Assembly (NCBI RefSeq): GCF_014773385.1
Contig: NZ_JACXAI010000021.1
Location: 45,325 to 109,324 of the forward strand
Reading direction: 5' to 3'
Source: Metabacillus arenae
GTDB lineage: Bacteria; Bacillota; Bacilli; Bacillales; Bacillaceae
Length of the DNA stretch: 64,000 nucleotides
Shown: piece after piece, positions 28,708 to 37,825 of the stretch
Layout: each line of letters begins with the position of its first letter
Position numbering within the stretch: the stretch's first letter is position 1
The notes under the pieces: generated by a model
The model's input: only the letters and a program-made list of their open reading frames with translations
Told to the model about the DNA's origin: nothing
Database searches by the model: none
Made by a program: the position numbers and the translations under genes

Positions 28708-28735
28708 GAGGACTCTAGCAGGGGTCCTCTTTAGT
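28708..28735 (+). terminator. weak terminator after sorC
   Basis: GAGGAC...GTCCTC stem followed by TTTAGTT, with GGCC flanks that may extend the stem. Confidence 0.45.
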
Positions 28736-28805
28736 TCTGGCCACTGATGGCGATCAACGCCACTTATTATGGTATTTTATATTCCAAATTTAAGGGATTA
28801 AACTG

Positions 28806-28842
28806 AAACGAGCTTCGGTAATATACCAGAGCTCGTTTTACT
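28806..28842. terminator. bidirectional terminator-like hairpin
   Basis: AAACGAGCT pairs with AGCTCGTTT and runs into TTA. It is just outside the left end of the insertion sequence. Confidence 0.6.
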
Positions 28843-28869
28843 ATGGTTTGACAGCTGAAATATTAATTT

Positions 28870-28882
28870 CTCAACTTTCGCA
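28870..28882. repeat. left terminal inverted repeat of the IS4-like element
   Basis: CTCAACTTTCGCA, the exact reverse complement of 30395-30407. Confidence 0.8.
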
Positions 28883-28904
28883 GAGTGAAACCTGTAAATA
28901 AGCC

Positions 28905-30240
28905 TTAATATAATTGGGAAGGCCTGCAATCCACTGCTGTAGTTGACTTTCTATTAATTTTTTGGTCATTTTGTTTGTTTTTTAGGGGATCTTGAAGAAG
29001 CTCGATCAACTGCTGTAATGCCACACCCCAATCAAAGTTCATTGATTTCATCACATAGTTCATAAAAGAGACCGCCAAGGGTGCGATCGTCTGTGTTACA
29101 CCGATTCTGCCAAGAGAGGATGATATAACGGGCAAATACGATGGTTGTATGGCTGATAAGTAGATCATATGAACAATATGAACGACCTAGAAATTCCTTT
29201 TGAAAACGTAACAGTGATTTTGTCGTCTTGAAGAAGACCTCAATGTCCCAACGCATTCCGGAAATGCGCATGATTTCTTGTTCTGTGAGGGTACAATCTG
29301 TACTAAAAATCGCCAGCCATTCGCTTTTCTTGTTCCGGTTTTGAATGAAGACCACTTTTACCGGAACCCCGTTTGCCATGACTGTGTGAATGGAGCGAAG
29401 GATTCCTTTCTTTCCTTGAATCGGAAGGGACAAACGATAATGTTCCATTAAAGAGGTCGCTTTGCCTCCTACTAGATAGCGTTGATTCGTGACTTTGACC
29501 ATACCGATCACGTCAAGTCCCTGTTTCACAATCGATTGAATGAGAGGCTACTGGGTACTGGGTAAACCATGTATCCAACAGAACGGGCTTCTACGCCTGC
29601 AGCCATGGCACACTCAAGCATTGTCGGAATTTGTTCGGGGGCTGTCTGTAGGGCCTCCTGACGACGTTGATATCCAGATGTACGGCTTATCTACTTTCTC
29701 AGAAATTCCATTGAGTAGGGTCTTTTTGGAGTTTAATAAAGCAAAATCAACTGGCATGAAAGAGGAACCATCGGACCATCCTAGAGTAAGCATACGAAAG
29801 CCTTTATAGAACCTGTTCCGGATGGACGAGTGGTCCTTGCAGCGGGCAAGCAGCTCGACTTTCTTACTCCAATTCCGTTCAAGCATGGAGTCATCAATGA
29901 TGAATACTTTCACAAGACGTTTATCTGTCAGGGCACTTATCTTGGAAATGGTCGAGGAACTAAAGGAATGCAAGAAACGGCGCCATGCGAACTTCGAATA
30001 GTTGGGGAAACGATAAACCGCATCCTTCGCTTGCCATTCATCTGCTTTTTTAGAGTCCAAAAGCCGGAACCAATTCTTTTGTTGGAAAGTGAGACAAAAC
30101 ACCAGTTGAAATAAATAGGAACAGGTAAAGCCAAGATTCTTTTTTATATTTGCTTTCGAAGATGCTTCAAGATTTCTAATTCGTTAAAAACGGATTGTAA
30201 CTCAATTGGTAGTTGATTCTTTTGTACTTTCTCCTCTATC
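28905..30240 (-). pseudogene. IS4-family-like transposase, several frameshifts
   Basis: The minus strand holds a DDE transposase in pieces. The N-terminal part (FAWRRFLHSF, then KVFIIDDSMLERNWSKKVELL) ends at 29614. The middle part, 29529 to 29032, contains the conserved ISGMRWDIEVFFKTTKSLL with its YREK-like region and ends LFYELCDEIN. A shifted frame supplies the C-terminal FDWGVALQQLIELLQDP to 28905. Additional shifts lie near 30110 and 30190, in the 5' part. It cannot encode an active transposase. Confidence 0.8.
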
Positions 30241-30394
30241 ATATAGAGGGCACCTCGTCTTATGGTAGTGATTTCTCGTCAATCTCACTGTACCACAGAA
30301 TGAGGTGTTTTTTTATTTGTATAATGGATGTCAAGGGACAGATTGAAAGGTCAAGACGGGTTACAACCTCAACCTGTTACCTGAATTATCTAGA

Positions 30395-30407
30395 TGCGAA
30401 AGTTGAG
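30395..30407. repeat. right terminal inverted repeat of the IS4-like element
   Basis: TGCGAAAGTTGAG, the exact reverse complement of 28870-28882. Confidence 0.8.
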
Positions 30408-30556
30408 TAATAAGCTAAGTTAATTTATAAAGAATGTTAAAAAAATAAATTCTGTAAACAGGTTATTAGTAAGTCGAGATGATTAGTTGTGTAAATAAAT
30501 CAAGAACGTCTTTTAATAGACGTTCTTGATTTATTATTTACTACTAAAAATCATTT

Positions 30557-31828
30557 TTAAGATCCTACCGCATCCTTCAAATCGGTAGCTTTAGATGCTG
30601 TTTGTTCTTGTGGAAGGGTGATAAATTTCGTTAAAACTGCGCTTATCAGATATAAACCTGTATAAATCCAAATAACACCTACAGTCCCTACACTACCGAT
30701 GAATGCGCCTACAATTACAGGGCCGATAAAAGTACTTAAACCAGCTCCTAGGTTAAGTATTGACATAGCAGCTCCTCTATTGTCTGGGGCAACTGAAGTA
30801 ATTAAAGCGGTTAGAGGAGCATAACCAGCTACACAGGCACCAAAACCAATAGCCATAAGAAGTGTTGCGAAATAATTTGGTCCCATTATAACCGGGACAT
30901 AATAAAGTCCTGCTGTAAAGATAGCACATCCTACACCACCGAACCACATAATTGTACTGCGCCAGCCTAGTTTATCACCAATAACTCCAAAAATTAAATT
31001 GAAAATAACATTACTTGACCAAAGTGCTCCATAGATTTGCAGCCATTCCAACCTTGTAAATCCTATTTCCATCATATAAGCTGGTAGGAATACTACAAAT
31101 CCATATGCGCCAGCAGTATTAATTGTTCTAACAATACCGCCTAGTCCTACTTTTGGTTTTTGAAATGCAATGGTTACACCTGTTGCCATATATTTAATTA
31201 CTTCTGCTTTAGTTTTAAACTTTTTATTATCATTATTAGATTCATCTTTACTTAGCAAAATTGCAAATACAGCACCTAAAGCAACAAAAATTAATGCACT
31301 CCATAACGTTTTTATTTCCCCTAAAATTGGCAGTGCAAAACTAGAGTAATATGCTCCTAAAACGTTTAAACCACTAGCAAATGCGACCCAGAACCATCCC
31401 ACAGCAGTTCCAAGTTTATCGCTTGGTGTATAGTAGGTAAGCCATACTAGAAAAGAATAAGCAAACAACGGGTAACCAAGACCTCTAAGAGAATACGTTG
31501 GAATCATAATTGCAAGATTCATAGTTGGTATTCCTATTGTTAGGAAAATTAATGTTCCTAACACGAATAGAACGAATCCCAACGACATCGCTTTTCGAGG
31601 TCCTAAAATTTCTGCCAATACTCCTGAAAACCAAGCTGCAATTGCAACGGCTAAACCGTAAACACTAAATAGTAAGGCTGATTGCTGGATGGTTAAACCA
31701 TTATCCGTTAAATAAGATGATAACCAACCTTGTTCAAGACCGTCTCCTAACATAAAAAGCAAAACTCCAATGTATCCAAAAGCCATTTTAGAGTCCATGC
31801 CAAGCTTTCCTAGTATTCTTTGATTCAT
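30557..31828 (-). CDS. polyol permease, MFS family (RbtT/DalT/CsbX type)
   Basis: A 423-residue major-facilitator protein with about twelve membrane segments. The N-terminal GYIGVLLFMLGDGLEQGWLS is the hallmark of the polyol permease group that includes ribitol and D-arabitol permeases and B. subtilis CsbX (from memory). The loop between halves (about residues 195-215) is charged, as usual. The start has AAAAGGAGGATTTATT upstream. It is transcribed away from the SAF oxidoreductase gene. Its promoter (TTGACG-17-TATTAT on the minus strand, 32131-32103) is nearly identical to that of acoA and is followed by paired SorC-type sites. The substrate is probably a sugar alcohol. Confidence 0.88.
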   Translation of the reverse strand: MNQRILGKLGMDSKMAFGYIGVLLFMLGDGLEQGWLSSYLTDNGLTIQQSALLFSVYGLAVAIAAWFSGVLAEILGPRKAMSLGFVLFVLGTLIFLTIGIPTMNLAIMIPTYSLRGLGYPLFAYSFLVWLTYYTPSDKLGTAVGWFWVAFASGLNVLGAYYSSFALPILGEIKTLWSALIFVALGAVFAILLSKDESNNDNKKFKTKAEVIKYMATGVTIAFQKPKVGLGGIVRTINTAGAYGFVVFLPAYMMEIGFTRLEWLQIYGALWSSNVIFNLIFGVIGDKLGWRSTIMWFGGVGCAIFTAGLYYVPVIMGPNYFATLLMAIGFGACVAGYAPLTALITSVAPDNRGAAMSILNLGAGLSTFIGPVIVGAFIGSVGTVGVIWIYTGLYLISAVLTKFITLPQEQTASKATDLKDAVGS

Positions 31829-32070
31829 AATAAATCCTCCTTTTAACCTATTAAAAATTTTTCATAATTAGATTTGGCTTAAAAAAAAATAATCTTTTTT
31901 AGTAAGTGCTTTTCCTTTCTTAATTAAGTTAAGATATCTGATGTTATTTCTGTCATCAGTAGATACCCTTGCCCTTTCATGAATACCCTTTCATTTTTTA
32001 ATAACTGGAATGCTTAATAATGTTTTCCAATAAGCTTAGAAGAGTTTAAAAAATTAAAATAATCAAAATT

Positions 32071-32131
32071 TTACTTTTGTAAACTCTATTTACATTTGTT
32101 ACATAATAATTTCTTTTTTGAAATCCGTCAA
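32071..32131 (-). promoter_or_regulatory. permease promoter with paired SorC-type operators
   Basis: Minus strand: TTGACG (32131-32126), 17 bases, TATTAT (32108-32103). One base later comes TAACAAATGTAA (32101-32090), then TTACAAAAGTAA (32082-32071), 19 bases apart start to start. The -35 and -10 hexamers match those of acoA exactly. Confidence 0.75.
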
Positions 32132-32229
32132 GTGAAAAAAGAATAATAATGTTTTTAAATTTTCATTAATATCCCAATCTATATACTATTAACATTGTTT
32201 TTTCGTTAATTATTAATTATAAAATATTG

Positions 32230-32292
32230 TTGACAATTTTACGAAACCAATTTTATAATTTTTACAAAGGTAATAAACATGAACTTTTGTAA
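32230..32292 (+). promoter_or_regulatory. SAF oxidoreductase promoter with paired SorC-type operators
   Basis: TTGACA (32230-32235), 18 bases, TATAAT (32254-32259). Two bases later comes TTACAAAGGTAA (32262-32273), and GAACTTTTGTAA (32281-32292) starts 19 bases after it. The leader to the gene is about 170 bases and I see no further structure in it. Confidence 0.75.
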
Positions 32293-32464
32293 AATGTGAA
32301 GTATGGTAAATTTATTATTTAGGGACATATTTAAGGAGATGATGATTTAGTAGTTAACCGGAATCATACTTTACCCTAAGGAAATCCATATTTAAGAAAA
32401 TGAGATTCTAACTAGTACTATCTCATTAAAAATTGTTTTTGAAATTATATAGGAGGGTTAAAAT

Positions 32465-33805
32465 ATGTTGGGATTAAACTATAAATTAAGAGATCTAGAA
32501 AGATCAGGTAAAGAAATACGCGTAGGTTTAATTGGATGCGGTCAGATGGGAAGAGGGATGATTTCACAAATTGAAAATATGAAAGGTATGCGGGTTGTTG
32601 CAACAGCAGACCTCTATACAAAATTTATTCAACAAGCGTATCTTAAAGCAGGAGTTAAAGAGCAATCAATCATTTTAACAGATAGAATTGAAGAAGCCGA
32701 AAAAGCTATTGAGCAAGGAAAGGTTGTAGGGACAGTCGATAGTGACCTTGTTACTAGTTTACCTAGTGTAGATGTTATTGTTGATGCAACAGGTATTCCA
32801 AATCTTGGAGCTGAAATCGCTTGGAAAGCAATATTAAATAAGAAACATATTGTTATGCTTAATGTAGAAGCTGATGTAACTGTCGGTCCACTTTTAAAAC
32901 AAATGGCTGATGCGAGCGGTGTTGTATATACAGGTTCAGCAGGTGACGAACCTGGGGCAGTTATGGAATTATATGACTTTGCAGATGCCATTGGCTTTGA
33001 AATTGTGGCTTTAGGTAAAGGGAAAAATAATCCATTAAATTTTGAAGCAAACCCTTCTTCAGCAGAGGCAGAAGCGAAAGCAAAAGGAGCAAGCCCAAAA
33101 ATGTTAGCGTCTTTCCAGGATGGGACAAAAACCATGGTAGAGATGAATGCGGTTTCTAATGCTACAGGATTCCTACCTGATGTTGCTGGTATGCATGGTC
33201 CTTCCGGAACAGTTCAAGATCTTCCATCTTTGTTCCAACTTAAAGAAGAAGGTGGAATATTAAATGGTAAAAGGATTGTAGACTATGTAAATGGGGTGGC
33301 TCCAGGGGTATTCGCGATTATATCATCTGAAAAGGAAGAAGTTAATCACGAAATGCAGTACCTAAAAATGGGTGATGGTCCAAACTATATCTTATATCGT
33401 CCATACCATTTAACTAGTTTGGAAACGCCGCTTTCTGTTGCACGTGCGTATTTCCATAAAGAAGCAACCATTGCACCATGGAAGGGTCTTCAAGCAGAAA
33501 CAGTAGCTGTAGCGAAAAAAGATTTAGAGCCAGGGGATCGTTTGGATGGTATCGGTGGTTATACAGTATTTGGTAAATTGTTTTCTTATAGTGAAGCATC
33601 AAGTATAAACGCATTACCAATTGGGTTAGTAGATCCAAATGTTGTTGTAACTCGTCCTGTAAAGAAGGGAGAAATTATAACATTTGATGATATTGAACAA
33701 GAAAAAGAATCTATGATTTGGAAATTACGTTCCTTGCAGATGCAAAGTACAAAGGAAAAATCAGTAAAGGGCACTCCTGGAAAATCAAACCTTATTTTAG
33801 TTTAA
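32465..33805 (+). CDS. SAF-domain NAD(P)-dependent oxidoreductase (homoserine-dehydrogenase-like fold)
   Basis: A 446-residue two-domain protein. An N-terminal Rossmann domain has VGLIGCGQMGRGM near residue 20 and VIVDATGIPN near 100. The middle part resembles homoserine dehydrogenase-like enzymes. The C-terminal part, about residues 340-425, looks like a SAF domain (LEPGDRLDGIGG, then RPVKKGEIITFDDIE). Such proteins often occur in polyol and sugar-alcohol gene clusters, but I know of no firm reaction for this exact type. A decayed paralogue lies at 16283. ATG 32465 has TAGGAGGGTTAAAAT upstream. It is the first gene after the operator pair at 32262-32292, and the FGGY kinase follows. Confidence 0.85.
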   Translation: MLGLNYKLRDLERSGKEIRVGLIGCGQMGRGMISQIENMKGMRVVATADLYTKFIQQAYLKAGVKEQSIILTDRIEEAEKAIEQGKVVGTVDSDLVTSLPSVDVIVDATGIPNLGAEIAWKAILNKKHIVMLNVEADVTVGPLLKQMADASGVVYTGSAGDEPGAVMELYDFADAIGFEIVALGKGKNNPLNFEANPSSAEAEAKAKGASPKMLASFQDGTKTMVEMNAVSNATGFLPDVAGMHGPSGTVQDLPSLFQLKEEGGILNGKRIVDYVNGVAPGVFAIISSEKEEVNHEMQYLKMGDGPNYILYRPYHLTSLETPLSVARAYFHKEATIAPWKGLQAETVAVAKKDLEPGDRLDGIGGYTVFGKLFSYSEASSINALPIGLVDPNVVVTRPVKKGEIITFDDIEQEKESMIWKLRSLQMQSTKEKSVKGTPGKSNLILV

Positions 33806-34056
33806 GGTGAAAACTTATGATATCTAGATTTATATTTTAATAAAGTTAAATAGCTAGAAAATTAAACTTTCATAAGAGAGGTAAAAAGTCTAGATTATCA
33901 ATATATTGTTTTGATCTTGAGCTTTATCTCTCTTATTCATAAACTTGTAACACTATATGGATTATTTTCCTAAGGATATTTTAGTATTAATTTATCTTTC
34001 AAAGGATTGTTAGTTTAGGAACATTTAAAAGAATAAAAAGGGGGAGTAGTAGATCA

Positions 34057-35637
34057 ATGACAAAAAAAGAATTTGTTATAGGAATTGATGCAGGCACGGA
34101 AAGTGTTAGAGTCGGTATATATGATTTACAAGGGAGACAAGTTGGTTTAGGGATTACTGGATATCAAACCTATCATCCGAGACCAGGTTGGGCTGAACAA
34201 GACCCTAATGAATGGTGGTCGGCATTAGTTAATAGTGTTAAACAAGCAATGAATTATGCAGGGGCGACTTCAGATCAGATTATTGGTCTGGGCTTGGATA
34301 CGACGTGTGCGACTCTTGTTTTGTGTAGAAATGACGGAACACCATTGAGACGTGCCCTTTTGTGGATGGACATTCGATCTCATCAGGAAGCAGACTTTAT
34401 TTCTTCTACAAGAGAGGATGCTTTAAAGTTTAACGGTTACGGAAAGGTTTCTCCAGAATGGATGGTTTGTAAAGCTCTTTGGCTTAAAAGGAATGAACCA
34501 GAACATTATGAGAGCGCAAACAAAATAATGGATTTTTCCGATTGGTATACATTCAGACTGACGGGTAGACATACTGGAAGCGTTAGTACTACCACTTACA
34601 GATGGCATTACAATCCAGAAGAAGGAGGAGTGCCAAAACGTTTTTACGAAGCTATTGGACTGGGTGATATTTTCGAAAAACTTCCTTCAGATTTATGTAA
34701 CCTAGGAGAACATATTGGGGGACTAACGAGAGAAGTTGCAGAGGAATTAGGATTACGTGAAGGCACGCCTGTGGCTCAAGGTGGTGTTGATGCACTGAAT
34801 GGTATTATTGGTTTAGGTGTGACGAAACCGGGTAAATTGGCTTTGATTACGGGTTCTTCACACAATGTTTACGGACTAACTACCCAATCTATTCATCGAA
34901 AGGAAATACTTGGAACGTTCCCTAATGCTCTCATTCCTGGTTACAATCTTGCAGAGGCAGGACAATCTTCTTCAGGTTCAACTATAAAATGGTTTCGAAC
35001 CAACTTTTGCAAAGATTTAGAACCGATAGCAAATCAGAAAAATGGAAGCGTCTACGACTTGTTAAATGATGAAGCGTCACAAATTCCGCCAGGTTCAGAG
35101 GGGTTAATTGTGTTAGATTATTGGCAGGGGAACCGATCTCCTCATGTCGACCCTAATGCTAGAGGTCTGATATCTGGATTAACATTAAAACACGGAAGAG
35201 CACACATATATCGTGCAATTATAGAAGGTATTGCTTACGGAACCGATTATAATATCCGAAATCTTAGAGAAAGCGGTATTTCAACCAATGAGGTCTTTGC
35301 AGCTGGAGGAGCCACTCACAGTAAACTGTTTTTGCAGATTCATTCAGATGTTAGTAATATCGCTATCCACGTGCCGGAGGATAACCAAGTCGCTTGTCTA
35401 GGTTCAGCTATTTTAGCGAGTGTAGCAGGATCTGCTTATCAAAACATTGATGAAGCTGTATCAAATATGGTGAAGTTCAAACAGGAAATTATTGAGCCAA
35501 ATCAGGAAAACCATGAAAGATATCAATTATACGCTGAACAATACAGAAAGGCATATCCTCAATTTCATCAATGGATGTGGGAAAATACAAAAATTACCCA
35601 AGACCAGGTGAAATCCCAAAAGCAACTGGTGTATTAA
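34057..35637 (+). CDS. FGGY-family carbohydrate kinase
   Basis: A 526-residue sugar or polyol kinase. The N-terminal phosphate-binding loop is GIDAGTESVRVGIYD, with the WMDIRSHQEA region near residue 106 that contacts substrate in ribulokinase/erythritol-kinase-like members. The C-terminal ATPase half has LITGSSHNVYGL and the adenosine loop AAGGATHSKLF. The length fits the ribulokinase-like branch rather than glycerol kinase. ATG 34057 has a good site (AAAGGGGGAG). About 250 bases separate it from the SAF oxidoreductase with no terminator seen, so read-through is likely. It probably phosphorylates a polyol or ketose made by that oxidoreductase. The substrate is unknown. Confidence 0.9.
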   Translation: MTKKEFVIGIDAGTESVRVGIYDLQGRQVGLGITGYQTYHPRPGWAEQDPNEWWSALVNSVKQAMNYAGATSDQIIGLGLDTTCATLVLCRNDGTPLRRALLWMDIRSHQEADFISSTREDALKFNGYGKVSPEWMVCKALWLKRNEPEHYESANKIMDFSDWYTFRLTGRHTGSVSTTTYRWHYNPEEGGVPKRFYEAIGLGDIFEKLPSDLCNLGEHIGGLTREVAEELGLREGTPVAQGGVDALNGIIGLGVTKPGKLALITGSSHNVYGLTTQSIHRKEILGTFPNALIPGYNLAEAGQSSSGSTIKWFRTNFCKDLEPIANQKNGSVYDLLNDEASQIPPGSEGLIVLDYWQGNRSPHVDPNARGLISGLTLKHGRAHIYRAIIEGIAYGTDYNIRNLRESGISTNEVFAAGGATHSKLFLQIHSDVSNIAIHVPEDNQVACLGSAILASVAGSAYQNIDEAVSNMVKFKQEIIEPNQENHERYQLYAEQYRKAYPQFHQWMWENTKITQDQVKSQKQLVY

Positions 35638-35748
35638 ACATATTATGATTATAGGTTAGGACAACGATATACTCCTGACTTGAACAAATGTCTTTGTTAT
35701 CAACTACAGAAAAAAAGAAGGATTCTGGGAATAAAAAACCTAGAGGTG

Positions 35749-35793
35749 AACGACTGCAAAGTACTTCTTCAAGAAGCTTTGTGGTCGTTTTTT
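35749..35793 (+). terminator. terminator after the FGGY kinase
   Basis: AACGACtGCAAAG pairs with CTTTGTgGTCGTT, then TTTT. It closes the oxidoreductase-kinase operon. Confidence 0.85.
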
Positions 35794-35965
35794 AAAGTTG
35801 CTTAACTACTAAGAGTCAGACTACTTATGTGATCAATCATAATTAAATGGAATTTAATATATCAAATTTTTCTGCAAAACTCTATCAAAACTAATTGTTC
35901 TATACTATTACTCTAATATAAGTAAAATAGTCGTTTTTTATTAATAATTAAAGCGAGGTAACAAG

Positions 35966-36742
35966 ATGTCACAGAAAATGATCTTTTTTGATATAGATGG
36001 AACACTTCTTGACCATAATAAGCAATTGCCCATTTCGACAAAGCAATCAGTTCAAGCCTTAAAAGAGGCAGGACACGAGGTAGCCATTGCGACAGGACGT
36101 GCTCCTTTTTTATTTAAAGAACTAAGGGACGAATTAGATATTGATTCATTTATCAGTTTTAATGGACAATACGTAGTGTTGAAAGGCGAAGTCATTTACA
36201 AAAATCCATTGAGGAAAGATGTATTGCATTCTTTAACAGAATTTGCTGTTACTAATAATCATCCACTTGTCTACATGGATCATGAGACAATGAAAGCAAA
36301 TATTAAATATCATACTCATATTGAAGAAAGTATAAGAACAATCAACGCTCTTCACCCAGAACATAATCCGGATTATTTTATTGATAGAGAAATTTATCAA
36401 ACTCTTCTATTTTGCATAGATAAACAAGAGGGGCTGTATCAAGAGAGTTTTAAAGACTTGAATTTTATTCGCTGGCATCAGTTTTCAATGGACGTTATTC
36501 CTTTTAGAGGATCTAAAGCTAACGGAATTGAAAGATTTATTGACAAATTGGGTTTCAGACAAGAACAGATATATGCTTTTGGTGACGGTTTAAATGATAT
36601 TGAAATGCTTCAATTTGCAGGAAATAGTGTAGCGATGGGAAATGCCCACAATTTAGCAAAGAATGCAGCTAAATATGTTACAAAAGATGTTAGTGAAGAT
36701 GGTATTTCATATGGATTAGAACTATTGGGATTACTTAAATAA
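35966..36742 (+). CDS. HAD-superfamily Cof-type phosphatase
   Basis: A 258-residue hydrolase with the HAD motif I FFDIDGTLLD (catalytic Asp pair), an IATGRAP motif II, a Cof-type cap domain in the middle and motif IV GDGLNDIEML near residue 206. Members dephosphorylate sugar phosphates, FMN or nucleotide phosphates with broad specificity. ATG 35966 has AAAGCGAGGTAAC upstream. It is a single-gene unit between two terminators, next to the polyol genes. It might relieve sugar-phosphate stress there, but this is inference. Confidence 0.92.
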   Translation: MSQKMIFFDIDGTLLDHNKQLPISTKQSVQALKEAGHEVAIATGRAPFLFKELRDELDIDSFISFNGQYVVLKGEVIYKNPLRKDVLHSLTEFAVTNNHPLVYMDHETMKANIKYHTHIEESIRTINALHPEHNPDYFIDREIYQTLLFCIDKQEGLYQESFKDLNFIRWHQFSMDVIPFRGSKANGIERFIDKLGFRQEQIYAFGDGLNDIEMLQFAGNSVAMGNAHNLAKNAAKYVTKDVSEDGISYGLELLGLLK

Positions 36743-36786
36743 AAGCTATGAAAAGTGCTTAATTTAAATAAAATAAGAGTGAGTAG

Positions 36787-36830
36787 GAGTTACCTCAAGA
36801 ATCTTAATAGACTTGAGGTAGCTCTTTATT
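36787..36830 (+). terminator. terminator after the HAD phosphatase
   Basis: GAGTTACCTCAAG pairs with CTTGAGGTAGCTC, followed by TTTATT. Confidence 0.85.
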
Positions 36831-36917
36831 CATTACCAGTTGCATGGTTAAATTGTGGATTGACTATTCATGATGTATACATTATTTAGTCCTCATTTTC
36901 ACTAGGTATATTAATAA

Positions 36918-37187
36918 ATGGAGTGTCTTTCCAATTGGAGTAGTGCTAATGTCTTTAGTGTCTTAGGGACTGTTGAATTAGGAATCGAACTAATCTATTA
37001 CTCCACATTTTTTATATGTAATGACTACATCTATCAAGCATACCATGAGGAAGATAATGAAATAGAAAGAAATGAAAGGCTTAAAAAATGGTTTACCATC
37101 CTTAAATTGGATAACTGGATTGGCGTTATTGATACCCTTCTAGTTACGTTGGTGTCCCCCAAGGACCTTTTATCAAGTTATTCATAA
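36918..37187 (+). pseudogene. fragment of a membrane protein, probably frameshifted
   Basis: The frame from ATG 36918 (89 codons) has no ribosome site. Its second half, LGTVELGIELIYYSTFF, DYIYQAYHEEDNEIERNE and a further hydrophobic end, looks like a real membrane protein with a charged loop. The alternative frame upstream reads NKWSVFPIGVVLMSLVS and would join it smoothly at about 36960, so a one-base shift is likely. The family is not recognised. Confidence 0.4.
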
Positions 37188-37424
37188 ATGTACAGTAGGA
37201 ACAGAAAAATAAGGAGTATCTTTTTCTCCAGTTTTCTATATGGGAGGGTAAATCCCAAGGGCGTTTGTGGAGATCCTAATGCGGTCATATAGTTGGAATT
37301 TAAAGGAAATAAGATCATTTCCTCTTTTCCCCATACCCCAATGATTCCATATTTATGCTTATTATGAAAATTCCTCTGATTATCTCAATATGTCAAAAAT
37401 GAAATCTTGAGAAAACGGGAGGAA

Positions 37425-37690
37425 ATGAAGTGGGAAATTAGGTGTATTTGCTGTATTGTTCGGAAACAAAAGAAATTAGAGGAAGCACTAGATTACATCG
37501 TTGTCCAAGGATTACAGGCAGTTGAAGTTGGAACAGGGGGTTACCCTGGGGAATGTTCATCGTAACCCTGCTAAGTTTCTAAAAGATGAAGCTGAATTTA
37601 AGAAATTTAAGCAATCTTTCGAAAGTCGGTGACTTGAAATCAGTGCGTTAATCTGTCACGGGAATCCATTACATCCAAATAAAGAAATTT
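37425..37690 (+). pseudogene. sugar-phosphate isomerase/epimerase, truncated and frameshifted
   Basis: ATG 37425 has GGGAGG upstream. In shifting frames the sequence reads KLGVFAVLFGN, KLEEALDYIVVQGLQAVEVG, GNVHRNPAKFLKDEAEFKKF and SALICHGNPLHPNKEI. This is the N-terminal third of xylose-isomerase-like TIM-barrel epimerases found in inositol and polyol clusters. The rest is missing and at least two shifts are present. It fits a once larger polyol locus. Confidence 0.8.
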
Positions 37691-37825
37691 CCGGAAAACA
37701 TCACCGGCAATTATAAGGCCACTTACCTCTCCTATAAAAGGCACCATGATAAAATTAGAATATTTTTTACATAGCCAGTAAAAGTTAATAACAAGATCTT
37801 TTCTTAATTAATAGAGGTGTGTTAT

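Larger units (their letters stand above)
28870..30407. mobile_element. dead IS4-family-like insertion sequence
   Basis: The element is bounded by perfect 13-bp inverted repeats, CTCAACTTTCGCA at 28870-28882 and TGCGAAAGTTGAG at 30395-30407, giving about 1.54 kb. This is a usual length for IS4-type elements. It encloses one transposase gene on the minus strand, which is broken. I saw no convincing target duplication in the flanks. Confidence 0.8.

Noticed and set aside
33860..33945. Terminator between the SAF oxidoreductase and the FGGY kinase (ATAAGAGAG with CTCTCTTAT)
   Set aside because: The loop is over 40 bases and no T-run follows, so read-through is expected.
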